A stretch of 64,000 nt of DNA, from contig CM029640.1 of assembly GCA_017311315.1 (NCBI GenBank), positions 11,624,640-11,688,639 on the forward strand. The letters run 5' to 3'. Below the pieces are notes generated by a model, which made no database searches, was not told the DNA's origin, and was given only the letters and a program-made list of their open reading frames with translations. Shown here piece by piece: positions 11,491-23,546 of the stretch. The translations under genes were made by a program, and so were the position numbers. Position 1 is the first letter of the stretch. Each line of letters opens with the position of its first letter. The DNA comes from Dendrocalamus latiflorus (Eukaryota > Streptophyta > Magnoliopsida > Poales > Poaceae).

Positions 11491-11740
11491 TTTTGAAAAG
11501 TTGAAAGTATGGTAACAAAGAAGCCAAGGTGTATGCATGGTATATGTATATGTCATCCGTTTTAACAATTTTTCGTTGTTGCACAATTAATATTAGAAAA
11601 TAGCAGCAATCATAGAAGCTCATCGTATCATTAACCCAATAGTAGTCATATATGTCAATGACCAAATTAAAATTTCTCACACATCAATTATTGCAACTGG
11701 ATTTGCAAATGTAAGTGAAGCATTTATGCAATTGAAATAT

Positions 11741-12636
11741 CTAAAGTTGTAAACTTGCAGTGGTGGCACATATGGGCAAAGCTACAACTTTTGGAATTAA
11801 GCAAAGTTCATCCATATAATCATATCTCAATGGAGCAATAGCAAATTTATCTAGCAAAGGTGAAAAGATTTGTAAGTTCTTCCATAATTCATCATCTTTA
11901 TTCATATTGTCCATACTAGATGGTGTAAAAAGAGACGAACACATAGGCATTGGATGAGTACTAAATTTTACTTCCCTCTCATATGAACAGGATTCAACAC
12001 ACAAGAATTGTTGTCTAAAACAGCAAGCTTCAATTCATCCATGTGATCACAAGTTATGCATATTCGATATACAAAAAATTGATTTTCTACACCATAATCT
12101 CCAATCAAATTAAACTTATACCCAGGGGTGTAGGCACTAAACAAGAATTTCGAACATGCAAGTTCAGAAACTTTCTCCATAGCACAATCCAAACTAACGA
12201 CCTCATTAAGCATGATATAGCACAATGCATCAGCAGGGGATATTCTATCAAATACTTCCTTATGTGTAATTAATTCGACATGTGCAAAATTATGAGAATT
12301 TAGATCAGTACATGGTTCGTTCAAGTCAACACAACGAATATCAAAAGATTGTACTACAGCAGGTATATACTCACAAGGTTGTTCTATGTCTTTTTGTAGC
12401 ACCAAATCAGTACATTTGTCATTATTGTCCTCATCAGATACTGTAGGTACCTCAAACTTCTCCTCTAATGGCATAAGATGCACCAGATCATCCTTCACCT
12501 CTTCAAGTATCTCGGTGGTATCTGTAGATGGAGTAGGAACCAAAACAATATCAACATTTTCAGTTACCTCAGGTTGCACCTCGCTTGTGACCGTGGGTGC
12601 TGGAGGTACAAAACGATGTTGCAATTTCTTTTTCAT
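11741..12636 (-). pseudogene. Unknown ORF of the non-autonomous LTR element, frameshifted
   Basis: This is the only sizeable frame of the nested element. It starts at MKKKLQHRFVPPAP (12636) and runs 222 codons. It then overlaps a second frame (12004-11741, containing SMDNMNKDDELWKN) at about 11968-12004, as if one protein of about 300 residues had been split by a frameshift. The first half is rich in Thr, Val, Glu and Asp with many Pro. The second half has Cys- and aromatic-rich stretches such as FVYRICITCDHMDEL. It resembles no gag, pol or envelope domain that I know. I assign no function. Another shorter frame lies at 11374-11680. Confidence 0.55.
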
Positions 12637-14020
12637 CTCCTCCCATGTGTATACATAGTGGAACTCAAGATTTGACCACCAATATTGAATATCACCAATT
12701 AGCGCCGTCCTTCCATGCTCATCTTCTCAACAGGATCATGATCCTATTTTTTGAAGTAGCTATCCAACATAGTAACCCACAAGAAGTATTCCGACAACGT
12801 ACTCTCAGCGGTGAGTGGCAAGATATATACGGGTAATTGTTTCCCTTCGAGTTCAAATCTGCCCGCGATGACATCATAATCTACCAATTTTCTCAAGCCT
12901 GTCATTGTTAGTAGAAAACAAGGAAACAAATCACAAGTAAATGTTCCTATCAACTACTAGGATATGGAGGCTCAAATCAAGTCATGCATCTCTCAAGCTC
13001 TTACCAAATTCTTACAAGTTCTTACCAAAGCAAACATGTGGTGCAACCGGTGGCTGGTTCGTGATAAATCTAACTCAAGTGATGAGTAAAGCGATTGCAA
13101 GGTACAGAGAGACCTGTTCGGTTAGTAGAAAAGTGGAGCTTGCATAGGCTATGTATTTTGTAGGAAAGGAAAACAATCAATTAATTTCAGAAATTGCACA
13201 TAATTGAATTATAGTTCGTATCTAGCACTTAGTCTATGTTGCTGAGAACCAAAGATGGAAGAAGGCTAAAATAAGTGTATGGCAATGTATGGGAGTGGTA
13301 AATACAAGATAGTTAAATCGAATGCAACCTGGAATGGAAGAACACAAGGATTGGCCCCAAACTCGAAAACTGAAGATTTCTGTCCACTGGACAGCACGTC
13401 GGTATTTCGGCCGTAACTTTTTTCAGTTGCCTCTTTTTCAATGATTCTTTTTTTCTCCATTTTTAGACGACTTTTTCTACAACTGTTGTTTTGGGGCTAA
13501 GTTCTGGAAACCAACTGAACAATTCGCACAAAATTCACAAGTGCCGACTGTTGCAGATTCAATCTAGAATTTTAGGTCAACTTGCACCGCAGATATCGTT
13601 TTACTGCCATACAGGATTGAAGCAAAATTTTACAGGAAGATAGATAATGAATTTATGAATCTAATGGCAGTGGTCTCACTCAAAAAGGATCACGAAATCA
13701 AAAGTTATGGATTTTTTGGTGGCGGCTGCAGAGAAAGGAAAAATCACCCGAATTGGGATTAGGGTTTGTGCTGGGGGAATTTTTTTTGTTTGGAATTTTA
13801 TAGAAATAAAGATATGACCAGCAACTAGACAATGCTATGACGGACACAAATTCAATTTAGCAAACCAAAACTAACAGATTGAAAGGCACAACGGGGTTTG
13901 GACAGCGGGAATTAACTCTTTTTGCGGGGCAATTTTTCTGGACTATGGGAAATAAAAATCAATCTACTAATTAGGGATACAAAAAAATTGCTACCGGTCA
14001 ACGGAAGTTCTGATACCAAC

Positions 14021-14956
14021 TGATGAGGCGATGGGTCCCGATCTTCCGATAGGATGATAACTTTGATTTTGGCGGAGGTGACTCTTCCGACCCGACTACA
14101 ACCGTACGACGTCGCTTGCGCCTTAGCAATCGCTGAAACATACTCCAAGTTTTTATCAACCGTGCCAAGAACGCGGATGACCTGACCACGAAGGTCTATT
14201 CCTGCATGCAACCGAAGAACACGCAAGAACAAGATAACAAGCAATCTGAAATTGCAAATATTTATATTAAGCTCAAAAGGTGGTATTCCGCAGAAGGTTT
14301 TTTACGGTTGGTCTAGCCGACACAAGCGAAGAACAAAAGTTTTCACCATGGAAAAACTAATCAAACAAAATCCAAGAAAACTAGAAGGGTGCAGCCTCCT
14401 TAAATAGGGGTGGGAAAGCCGCACAAAATTAAGAAACAAAGGGGTGGTACTATTTACGTACTGTTCACATGAACAGTAACCCCGTGAACAGTATGGGCCT
14501 AGGAGGGGGCACCTCCCCTTTGGGCCCAAACATTACAAAGCCCAATTTGACCCAAACAGGTGATGCAATACCTTCTTTGAGTGATTGCGGTAAGCACAGG
14601 AGGAATTTGGAGATAATGCCAGATCCATTAGAAAGAGGACGAGAAAATTTTTCCATCGAGTACTCGTGGACCTCAAACGGACTCCGTATGTGAAAGTTAT
14701 GCACATTTGAAGTTGGACCGTCAGGCTGAATCCGAACTGATCTGGAGGCCGAATTGGATTCCAAAACGTGTACAAGTTGAACTCTTGCTTGAATTGGTGC
14801 AAAAGTGATGTGGTGCTACAAAAATATATTTTTTCATCATTAGGTAGCATCATATTCTCATTTAAAATATGTTGAAACTGAAGAAACAAATTCACCTTTA
14901 GTTCAATCTTGATATTGGACGCTATGGTCGTATGTGTTGGTGGCGTGGTCACATCA
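14021..14956 (-). repeat. 5' LTR of the nested element
   Basis: 936 bp, partner of 10257-11192, adjoining the primer site at 14007-14020. Confidence 0.88.
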
Positions 14957-15908
14957 CTGTTATTAGGAGGTGAGGAGATGAGATGCCGGGCTCGCGAGGA
15001 GTTGAGCTGTGGAGGTGGAAAGAGGGGAGGTGAAATGGCAATGAGGAGGAAATAACAGAAGGGAGTTGGAGGAAGAATGAATTGAGATTCTGTTTGGTGG
15101 ATTAGTAGATGGCTCTTATGCTACTCCTAGAATCCACAGCTTGTGAGTCGTTTTTCTTTTGAGTCTTTCATTTGTGTCCATCCAAATCTGTAGCATCTAT
15201 CTTTCAGTTTGTTAAAGCTGTGCGAGTCCATAAAATATTTGTTAGTTAGCTGATTACTTTGCTAGCCACGGTTCATCCTCTCAGATGAGTGTGATCCTCT
15301 ACTTCCTCTCATATAGCCGTAGCCGCCATTCTTATCTTTGAGCCACTACAGATTGTAGAAGTCTTTATAATGCCACTGCTTCTCTTTGAGCTGCCGCCCC
15401 GAGCTTCTAAGGCCGTCGTGCTTCTCTTTCACGCCACCGCCGTCTTGGGCTTCGATCTGTGTCACTATGCTTCTATCTCTCTTTGGCTTGATTTGATAGC
15501 CTTCTCTCTATTTGTGTCACCTTCCTCATCCTCTTCATCGTGTTGCCGTGGTCGACTTTGCTCTCGCTTACCTCTATTCACCAAGCCCCTACACTTTGTG
15601 ATTTTTGGGTTGTTGCATGATTCCAAATGGGAGGAGATCTTTTAGTACTCGACACAATTTTCCGAGAGCCACACACTATGATGACATCTTTGAGACTCGG
15701 ACTTTGGATTTTCCTTATTTTAGTGTCAACCCTTCCAAATGCAATGCTATTACATATTCTTTGCATTTAAAGGGGTGTTAAGGGCATTAGATTCATTTCC
15801 TGTTGTCCTAGGGTTTGTATGTATTCACTATACATATTGCCCCTTTAGGGCTATGCAATACAACTCGCATTCATCAATTCCTATTCCACCAACTCTTGTA
15901 ACACTAAG

Positions 15909-17450
15909 AATAGTATATTATAGAATTACTTAGGCTTGTTCGGAACTATCACTAGAGAATATGGGAATTCTCTATCTGGAGGTGCATCGAATGTATTTGG
16001 TTTTCTTATTAATCAGCTAAGTTCTCAATCTACTTCTTCTTCTGCAAACAATCGAATCTACTTCTAGAACTAGGAGCCCTTGAATCCATATTCGAAGTGC
16101 ACTTTTTTCTGCACTTATGTGATAGAATTTTGGTTTTGGTCTGCATGTTTATGCTTTGGTTCATTGGGATTACTTAGCTCTTTTTACCATGTATATAAAT
16201 CTAGAAAACTAATGCTGAGATAGCTACTATTTATTTTATGAACTAGCATTAACATGCAAATATCAGTACCTTAATTTAATATAATGTCATGATTTGAATT
16301 GCATATGCTTTCTTACTAATATGCTGGTCAGACAACCTCGGTGAGGCGTATATGCTTGCTGTGACAAGGATTCTACCCACCCAAAGATATGGTCGGGAGC
16401 GACATGAAATTGATGGTCTGAATGTATGTAGCTCATAAACTGAACATGTTGCCTTCTTGTTGGTTATATGGTAATTCACACCAAGTTTTGCTGGTGTTTG
16501 GTATAACAGTCAGCTATCTCTTACTCATCTCCAATCTCCACTTTCTACCTCAATTTGCTTACTCCTAAATTGTTGAATGTGCTGGTTTGAGGAATTGTTA
16601 GTGGTTTTTATTGACTCTGCATGTTTATTGAATTGTTTGTGACAGATACTAATGAAACTACTACTTCTTCATGGAGCAGGAAACTCACCAGTATTGTTTT
16701 CCAAAGCTGTGAAAGTGCAGGAAAGGGTAGTTGGGTATCACTTCTTAATTATCTCTATTAATAACCAATGGTTACATATTCAATTATGACATTGACGCGT
16801 GTTTAAACAATTTGATGCTCTCCTTCTAATTAATTATGAAAATATAATTCATGAATAATTATACGGTTATGTGGTAATAGTTCTATGACTGATTCTATTC
16901 CATGAGCATCAGTTCAAAATAATGACCTTATTCATTGTTGTTGTTTACTAATTCGCATTGCATGCATGGATGAGTAAAAGATGATAAAAATATGTTATGC
17001 AAGTCCTTACAGTTTATTGTGCAAAAAAGAGGGTTTTCATTTTGAAATGATATGATCAATAGTACATTAAGGGTCTAATCTATGAAGTCGTGAAAAATGG
17101 ATGAAGGATGGGAGTACATGCTTTCCCTTGTGATATCATGGTCTCCATAACCTTTGCATTACATGTCTCCAGTCTGCCCTACCTCAATGCAGGTTTTGGT
17201 TACATTTTCCTATTTCTGTACTAATATAAAAATCAGGTAGCCCTATGGTTTTTGCGTGTAAATATTATTTCAACTGCCATTAGTTTTTGCATAAGTTCAA
17301 TGCGACTATACTAAAACAATAATTTTCTCTTATTTTTTTCGTGACAACGTGCACATATTGCTTCACTACCAGGAATGACCACCGTACAAGTTTTATTGCA
17401 TGCCCCTGTTTGTGCATGCAAATTTGGATGCATCTCAAACCTATGAAATC
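15909..17450. other. Intergenic with two exon-like islands
   Basis: Two short stretches look like spliced plant exons. One, at about 16333-16430, follows a TGGTCAG acceptor and reads DNLGEAYMLAVTRILPTQRY. The other, at about 16645-16730, follows GTGACAG and reads LMKLLLLHGAGNSPVLFSKA. I do not recognise either, and no start or stop can be fixed. The rest is AT-rich intergenic DNA. Confidence 0.3.
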
Positions 17451-17630
17451 CTCATGCGAGCAAGAGCAACTAACTGTATTTATTTTTCTTCTTCTTTCGC
17501 TTCCTCCAGTCATGGTGTTCTTCTACATACAACGCACACATGCTTTGGCATACTATAGAGCAGACACAGTCATGGAAGTAATAAGGAGACGGCAGGGGAG
17601 TGTATTGGTGATGGTGTTTGCGGGTGGCGG

Positions 17631-17775
17631 TGGCGCAGGAGAGTGAGGGGGATTGGTGGAGGAGGGCAAAGGGAAGCTAGGAAGGCCGCTGGAGGCAGCC
17701 ATGGCGTAGGAGAGTGAGGAGGATTGGTAGAGGAGGACGAGGGGAAGATGGGTAAGCCGCCAGAGGCGGCGGTGC
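17631..17775. repeat. Tandem duplication, unit about 72 bp
   Basis: Two consecutive units begin GGCGCAGGAGAGTGAGG (17631) and GGCGTAGGAGAGTGAGG (17703), with about 80 percent identity by eye. They are followed by a short GA tract near 17818-17835 and a TTTTTC repeat near 17930-17965. The minus-strand frame through these repeats (Pro/Ser/Leu-rich) is not a convincing gene. Confidence 0.7.
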
Positions 17776-18366
17776 CTAGGACACACAGAGGGGGGAGAGA
17801 GAGTAAGGGAGTGTAATTGAGAGAGAGAGAGAGAGTGCGGGGGGTTAAATAAGGTTAGGGTTAGCAGCTGGCGGGTTGGGCCAAACGGGCCCACCCATTG
17901 GGCCGGAGATGGCCAAGAGTTTATTTGTTTTTCTCTTTCTTTTTCTTTTTCTTTTTCTTTTTCTTGTATTAAATCTAACATATAAAGAATAACTAAAATG
18001 ATAGGAATGAATTACCTTTAAAATTATGTCAAATTAGGAAAATGTGCAATCATGCATAATTAAGGTTTTGCATGATATCTTCTTAACTTTATCAGTTTCT
18101 TTTAGTTTTTAGAGCCATGTTAGAAGATGCACAAGTGAAAATTATATCTGTAGGCATGAGAAAACTCCGGTACGCAAGCATTAGCATTTAGGCCGCAGTT
18201 GGCAAATCGCATCTACTTTGAACACATAATTCAATTAGTTCAAGTCAACAAACTTGACTCTACAACACTACACAACATCCAATGTATAATGCCATTTGGA
18301 ATTCCAAAAATATGTTGTGTAGAACTGTGTAGTGACATTTTATTAATTTTGCAATACATCAATCAC

Positions 18367-18458
18367 TTGGTTAATTAGCTTGCCAGACACGAATTTCTGA
18401 ACATTGCTTGCATTGGTTAATCAGCTTGCCAGACACCAGTTTCTGAACATTGCTTGCC
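18367..18458 (+). repeat. 46-bp tandem duplication at an exon edge
   Basis: Two adjacent 46-base units start TTGGTTAATTAGCTTGCC (18367) and TTGGTTAATCAGCTTGCC (18413). The duplication doubles the acceptor region and first codons of the exon that follows. Confidence 0.9.
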
Positions 18459-18820
18459 AACTTGAAAGGAAGAACATAGCCGATGCTTACTCATTGCTTA
18501 GAGTCATAGAATCTAAGTTACAGAGCTATTTCTCAGCAGTCAACACTCGTCTAGTAAGCAATATCTATTGTTGTGAACTTCCTCCATGTCTTCACTTCCT
18601 CAGTGTCTATATATATTTCATGGTACTTTTGGAAATACTTGTTTCACATGTTGTTCTTATTGTCTTCAAAATGATTGTAAATTTTATTTGTGTTGATTTA
18701 ATCTTTAGGGCCATTATAATTCATTAAATCAAGCTACATTTGAGGTACGTGAACAAGGAGTAATTGATGATCGTGATACTTTCCTCCATGCAGTGCGAGA
18801 TCTCCTATGTATTCAACCAA
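18425..18820 (+). pseudogene. AUG3: Augmin subunit 3 (AUG3/HAUS3-like) gene fragment
   Basis: Two exons with consensus splice sites are seen. Exon 18425-18553 encodes LARHQFLNIACQLERKN, then ADAYSLLRVIESKLQSYFSA, ending before GTAAGC. Exon 18709-18820 follows TTTAG and encodes NQATFEVREQGVIDDRDTF, then HAVRDLLCIQP, ending before GTAAGC. They join in phase 0. This matches the C-terminal half of plant AUG3, a subunit of the eight-protein augmin complex that recruits gamma-tubulin to microtubules for branching nucleation. I found no other AUG3 exons within several kb on either side. The entry exon carries a 46-bp duplication, so I read it as a displaced gene fragment and not a working gene. Confidence 0.65.
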
Positions 18821-20000
18821 GTAAGCAGACAACTTCGTAATCAGTTAGTAGTTTGAGATTTTAGTTCACCTATTTTTAATGCTTTCGATCTTTTGTGTCG
18901 GTGTTCAAGTTACAGAGCCAACATACATGTCAGAATAAGCTTTAGTTCAGTAAATATCGACACTTCAATCTGACTTGCTTTCTCTTCAGTTTGAACTTAA
19001 AAATACCATTCTAGCTGACTAGAGAAGATGTATCAATGAGTTGTAAGTTATAACAAGGCAATATCTAATAATTTATTTTCTTTACGTTATTTCTTGTCTT
19101 AATATGGTTGCTTTTAGTGCTTCTTATGGTGCGAAGCAATCAATTCACATTCTTAGTTTGGTGTATAAACAATAAAGCTAACCTCTAGTTATCCAAGAAA
19201 CCACTGAGAATTTTCCTAGCTTTCCATTGATCATGCTAATTAATGATCCCCCTTCTCAATGTACTGGCTAGCTTAGAAGACATGCTAAAAACCCCTAAGA
19301 AATTATCTCACAGCAATGATAAGACATGCTTAGGATCTCATTGCAATGTACAGACATCTTTCTAGTAGTACTAAATCGAGTACTCAACTAGGAATCCACC
19401 AGGGTGCCGGGGATAAAGAACCTACTCCACCCCCGACGTACCCCCAAACCCACACTAGTACAGGCGTCAAAGGCACATCCTATTGTATTAGCCTTGTCCC
19501 ACTAGCATCAACTACATTTTTTGAGAGGGTATAAGGCGAACACGTACACTCAACTCACACCATCCACAAGCACACACACGCGTCCATGTCCCCTACACAC
19601 ACTGAAAATTTTTCCAGAGACACAAGGCCTCACGGAGCGTAAACACACGCTTTTTTATTGAATGTGTACACGTGTGTATCATATTTCTAATTTGGTCATG
19701 AGGCGCGAGAGGTTCATCCTAGGCGGGCAGTGCCTTGCCATGCGAGCTACATTTTGGTCATTAGTTTGCCGTATCAGTAATAAGGAATCAGCTCAGGTGC
19801 GGGGTGCCCTACACCTTAAACTGTGCAGCACTAATTAGATTTTGCCACCTGTCCCAACGGTAGATTAGGCGTTGATTAGTGACTATTAAACACATCCCCC
19901 TTTTTTCCTTTTTCAATCTTTTTCTGGATGATTTGGTAGAAACTTGAACAGTCTCTGCCGATGAGCATGAGTGCAATCAGACAGAGGATTGCGGCGTGTT
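18821..20000. other. No gene recognised
   Basis: AT-rich DNA with a C- and CA-rich stretch at about 19400-19620. No coding or transposon signature that I can support. Confidence 0.35.
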
Positions 20001-20005
20001 GGTAT

Positions 20006-21417
20006 TGTTAGAGTATATTGGCATATCTCTATATTTGATAGTTTAGGATTTATAATCCCGTGATACTCGCCTTATCTTTACAAGAGACTTCTTACCCTTC
20101 AAGTCTTGTACTCTATATATACATCCTCCGAGGCTCAAGCAATATATCCGATGATTATTCCAGCTATTCTATTTTCCCACATGGTATCAGAGTGGCACCG
20201 CTCCTGAGCCACCGCCTCCATAGCTTCCGCCGCGCCGCCCCTAGGAGACGATTTCATCTCCATGATCTCTTCTGAGGGCTGTATTTAAGTCGTATTGCCG
20301 ATCATCCGATCGCCTACCAATTAGAGTTTTCCCTAGTCACCTTCAGATTGGGTTTTCTCTATTTTTCTGATCATAGATCGGTTTGCGTCGCCCTGCCGAC
20401 CTATCGATGTTCCCCGGCTCTGGACTTCACTGCCTTGGCTTCGACCTCTCCGACGCCTCCTCTCCTCCGATGGTATCGTGGCATGACGCAGCGCGCTCGT
20501 CGACATGACCCTCCATCCGAGGCCTTCTGAGCACCCTATCTTTCATCGTCATCACATCGAATCATCATCGCCAGCCCGTCGTCAGCGAGCACGAGCCATT
20601 GCACCACTGGGAGCCCACACTTGTGGTCATGCCATTGACTTGTATGGGCTGCCACTACATCACCCCTTCGGGCTACAGTGTCGCTGCCCTTGGTCACCAT
20701 TACCATCGTTGACACCACCATTTTCGCCGTCTTCCTCCTCCATACACCTTCTCCCTCCACCGGCGTGGCACCCCAACTCCATCGCCTCTCTACTCCTTTC
20801 ATCGTATGCCTCTCTGCTCCTTTCATTGACCACGGCTGATCGACCAAAGTGGCTATGTCCGATTCCTTGGAGCTACGACCAGTTCCTTGTAGCTACAATT
20901 GATTTCCTGTAGCTATGACCAATTTACTGTAGCTACGACCAATTTATTGTACAACTATCGTGGTCGATGGTCGTATGCACCACAGTGATGACCTTAACAC
21001 CAGCTACCTCGACATGGCTCCCTCATCCACGGCTATGACCATGGTCACCTCGCTCTTGACTACCTTGACAACAAAGGGCTATCATTAACTTGAGCAAACT
21101 CGTCGGTTTCCTCTACAATCACCATGTCACGACGCTACTCCGCTACAACTGCGGGGGATGTCAATCGACGGTTTCCCACCTTTGGCTTCCTCTCTAGTCT
21201 AACCGTTTGCGACGCTCCTGCTATACGTGACGCTACAGCTACGACTGCGGGGGATGTTAGAGTATATTGGTATATCTCTATATTTGGTAGTTTAGGATTT
21301 GTAATCTCATGATACCTGCCTTATTTCTAGGAGGGGTTTCTTACCTTTCAAGCCTTGTACTCTACATATACGCCCTCCAAGACTCAGGCAATATATCCAC
21401 TATTCTATTTTCCCGTA
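20006..21417 (+). mobile_element. TRIM-like LTR element, 1.4 kb
   Basis: The LTRs are 20006-20181 (176 bp) and 21255-21417 (163 bp). Both start TGTTAGAGTATATTGG; the first ends CCCACA and the second CCCGTA. A perfect 5-bp target duplication GGTAT flanks them (20001-20005 and 21418-21422). The primer site TGGTATCAGAGTGG, matching initiator-Met tRNA, starts right after the left LTR at 20182. A purine run GCGGGGGA precedes the right LTR. The 1.07-kb interior has no gag or pol. Repeated TAGCTACGACCAATTT words occur at 20870-20960. Confidence 0.92.
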
Positions 21418-21422
21418 GGTAT

Positions 21423-21989
21423 AAGCGCGAGATGAAGGCTGCTGTCTCTTCGTTCGCCTCACGTTGGTGTAAAATTAGAAAGCACAACAGAGAAGAGTTG
21501 AAGAAATGATTAAATGAAGCGAGAGGGATCCATGAGAAACAGAGGAGAATTGCACTATATTCCTATAACAAAATCTCTAAAATGTTCATAATTTTGAGTT
21601 ATATGTGTATATATAAAGCCTTACTAGTATCAAAATAATATGGAATAAATATCCAAATCAATCCATGTGTATAGCAAGTATATATGCTCCCAAAAAAATT
21701 GTAGATGCAACTTGCCACACTGCTGCTAATTAACTTGGACATTGCCACCGTAATAGTGGCTGCTATAGCACTAGTGCCCGTTATATTCCAGAACGCTATT
21801 TTGAAGCGCTACACCATCTTGGTAGTGCTTAAACGCCGCTGCCGCTATTGCAGGTGCTATAGCGGCCACCAACATGGTTGTGTGGTCCCATCAAACAGTG
21901 TTGTGCGTGAATCGTGGTAAATAAAGTAACTGGCTCATGCCCTTTATTGCTGGCTACTGCTCTTCTCACCATGTACTGTGACCACCACT
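21423..21989. other. No gene recognised
   Basis: The block 21720-21870 has CGCTATAGC-type words often seen in grass repeats, but I could not define ends. Confidence 0.35.
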
Positions 21990-21997
21990 ATCCCGAC

Positions 21998-22249
21998 TAG
22001 GGGTGGAAAAAAAGCTTGTTAATGGGCTCGTTGGCTTGGTTTAAAATTGCTTCAATTATACTTGTTAATTGGTTAAACATTAAAATGAGTTGATTTCAAA
22101 TGAATTTGAATTTTGCTCAAGCTCGGCTCGGCTCGTTAGCTCGTTTCTAAAAATACTTTTAAATTATCCGTAAAATGATATTAAATCAAAATATACCAAT
22201 TTTAGAAAAAGCTCGATAAGACAAGCAGTTGGCTCGATATCCACCCCTA
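21998..22249. mobile_element. hAT-type MITE
   Basis: 252 bp with inverted ends TAGGGGTGGA...TCCACCCCTA. It is flanked by ATCCCGAC (21990-21997) and ATCCCTAC (22250-22257), an 8-bp target duplication with one mismatch. The interior contains GCTCGGCTCGGCTCG words and no coding capacity. Confidence 0.88.
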
Positions 22250-22519
22250 ATCCCTACCATACAATTTTTCACGTCACTATTAGCATGCTCTCCTTCCCCA
22301 TGTGGCTATATCTCTCTCCAATTCTCCATGGGCTTGAGCCTCGCATGCTCCAGCAATCCGATAAATCTCACCGTGGTGAGCTTCTGCTGCCACCAACCTA
22401 CTCATATGGCATTCCCCCAATCCACTCTCCCTGTCTCTACAATCCTCTGCATAAATCTGGATTCCATGGCTAGATACAACCCTACACACTCTCTCTAATT
22501 CACATTTGTATAGATTTGT

Positions 22520-22990
22520 GTTCAAATGTTTCTGGATTTGCTTTGGATAGTATCCGGATTTGCTTCCAAATTTATATTGACTTTACTCTCAAATTTATCT
22601 TGATTTGCTTTCAAATTTTGAAAATTTGTTTTTAAATTTACCATGATTTGCTTCACATCTACACAAATCTGATTTGAAATTTGTATGGATTTGCTTTCCA
22701 GTGTCCTCGGTTTGCTTAGTAATTTATCCTGACTTGCTTCCAAATTTGTATTGACTTCCTTATAAGTTTATGCTGACTTCCTCCCAAATTTATACTAATT
22801 TGCTTTTGAATTTTGTTGACATGTTTTCCCATTTTTATCATGTTTTTATGTCACATTTACACCTGATTTGATTTAGAATTTATATCAATTTTACTTGTAA
22901 ATTATCTTCAGCTTACTTCCGTATTTATGCCAACTTGCTCTCAATTTTGTACTAAGTTACTCCTAATTTTTCACTGATTTCATATCAAAG
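22520..22990. repeat. Degenerate AT-rich tandem repeat, period about 24-30 bp
   Basis: Variants of GACTTGCTTCCAAATTTGTA recur about 15 to 18 times, with substitutions and small length changes. Read on the minus strand, part of it gives a repeating Lys/Asn/Ser peptide, a by-product of the repeat and not evidence of a gene. Confidence 0.75.
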
Positions 22991-23138
22991 TTCACTAATT
23001 GTTGTCAATTTCAATTGAATGACAAAGAAAATAATTTTTGAACTAGGCGGCTTAAGAGAGAACGTGTGTATGTGACCAAAAGAGCATAAGCGGTGGGGGT
23101 GTGACAAATTTAAACAGCAACGAGGAATAACTATGTAA

Positions 23139-23506
23139 CTATAAATAGTAAGTATGAACGTGCGTACAAACCAACTATGGCGCGCCTGCGCGGTTTGTAG
23201 TCGTGTCAAAGAAAAGAAGAAAATACCGTATAAGCCAAGAAAAGAAAGGAAAAAACCTAACTATCGCGACCAGCATCTCTGCGAGTTGCGCGACTCAGCC
23301 TCCTCCCAGGCGAAAGCCCAAGGGCCATGGCCCAACTCGGCGCTGGCCTTTTCCCTCGGCCGACGAGACTCCCTCCCAGTTGAAGCTCCCGTTTCCTCCG
23401 CCCCCGTCCAGGCATGCGCAGCCGTGCGCGTTAGGAGTCCTAAACCCTATAGTACCGCCAGGCCGCCGCTGTCCAAGGGCGTCCACCGACTCACCGAGGG
23501 CGCCCG

Positions 23507-23546
<40 letters not shown>

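Larger units (their letters stand above)
10257..14956 (-). mobile_element. Non-autonomous LTR retrotransposon nested in the TRIM
   Basis: Two 936-bp direct repeats (10257-11192 and 14021-14956), each starting TGATGAGG and ending CACATCA, bound a 2.8-kb interior. The primer site GTTGGTATCAGAAC lies at 14020-14007 on the minus strand, next to the right LTR, so that LTR is the 5' one. A polypurine tract (complement of TCCTCCCCTTCTTGAT) abuts the left LTR at 11193. The flanks CCGCT (10252-10256) and CTGTT (14957-14961) match at three of five positions, differing by two C-to-T changes, and may be a decayed target duplication. There is no protease, reverse transcriptase, RNase H or integrase, so mobility would need enzymes from another element. 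Confidence 0.88.
9461..15903 (+). mobile_element. TRIM-like LTR element split by a nested insertion
   Basis: Two short LTRs (9461-9584, 124 bp; 15776-15903, 128 bp) start TGTTAA and end TTGTAACA. They are flanked by a perfect 5-bp target duplication CTAAG (9456-9460 and 15904-15908). A primer site TGATATCAGAGTCT (9585-9598), resembling the initiator-Met tRNA complement, follows the left LTR. A short purine run, AAAGGGG, precedes the right LTR. Removing the nested element at 10257-14956 leaves about 1.7 kb with no gag or pol, which fits a terminal-repeat retrotransposon in miniature. The internal GC-rich open frames (9610-10256 and 15370-15650) have no family match that I recognise. Confidence 0.9.

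Noticed and set aside
17553..17981. 142-codon minus-strand frame rich in Pro, Ser and Leu
   Set aside because: It is built on a 72-bp tandem duplication, a GA tract and a TTTTTC repeat; no domain.
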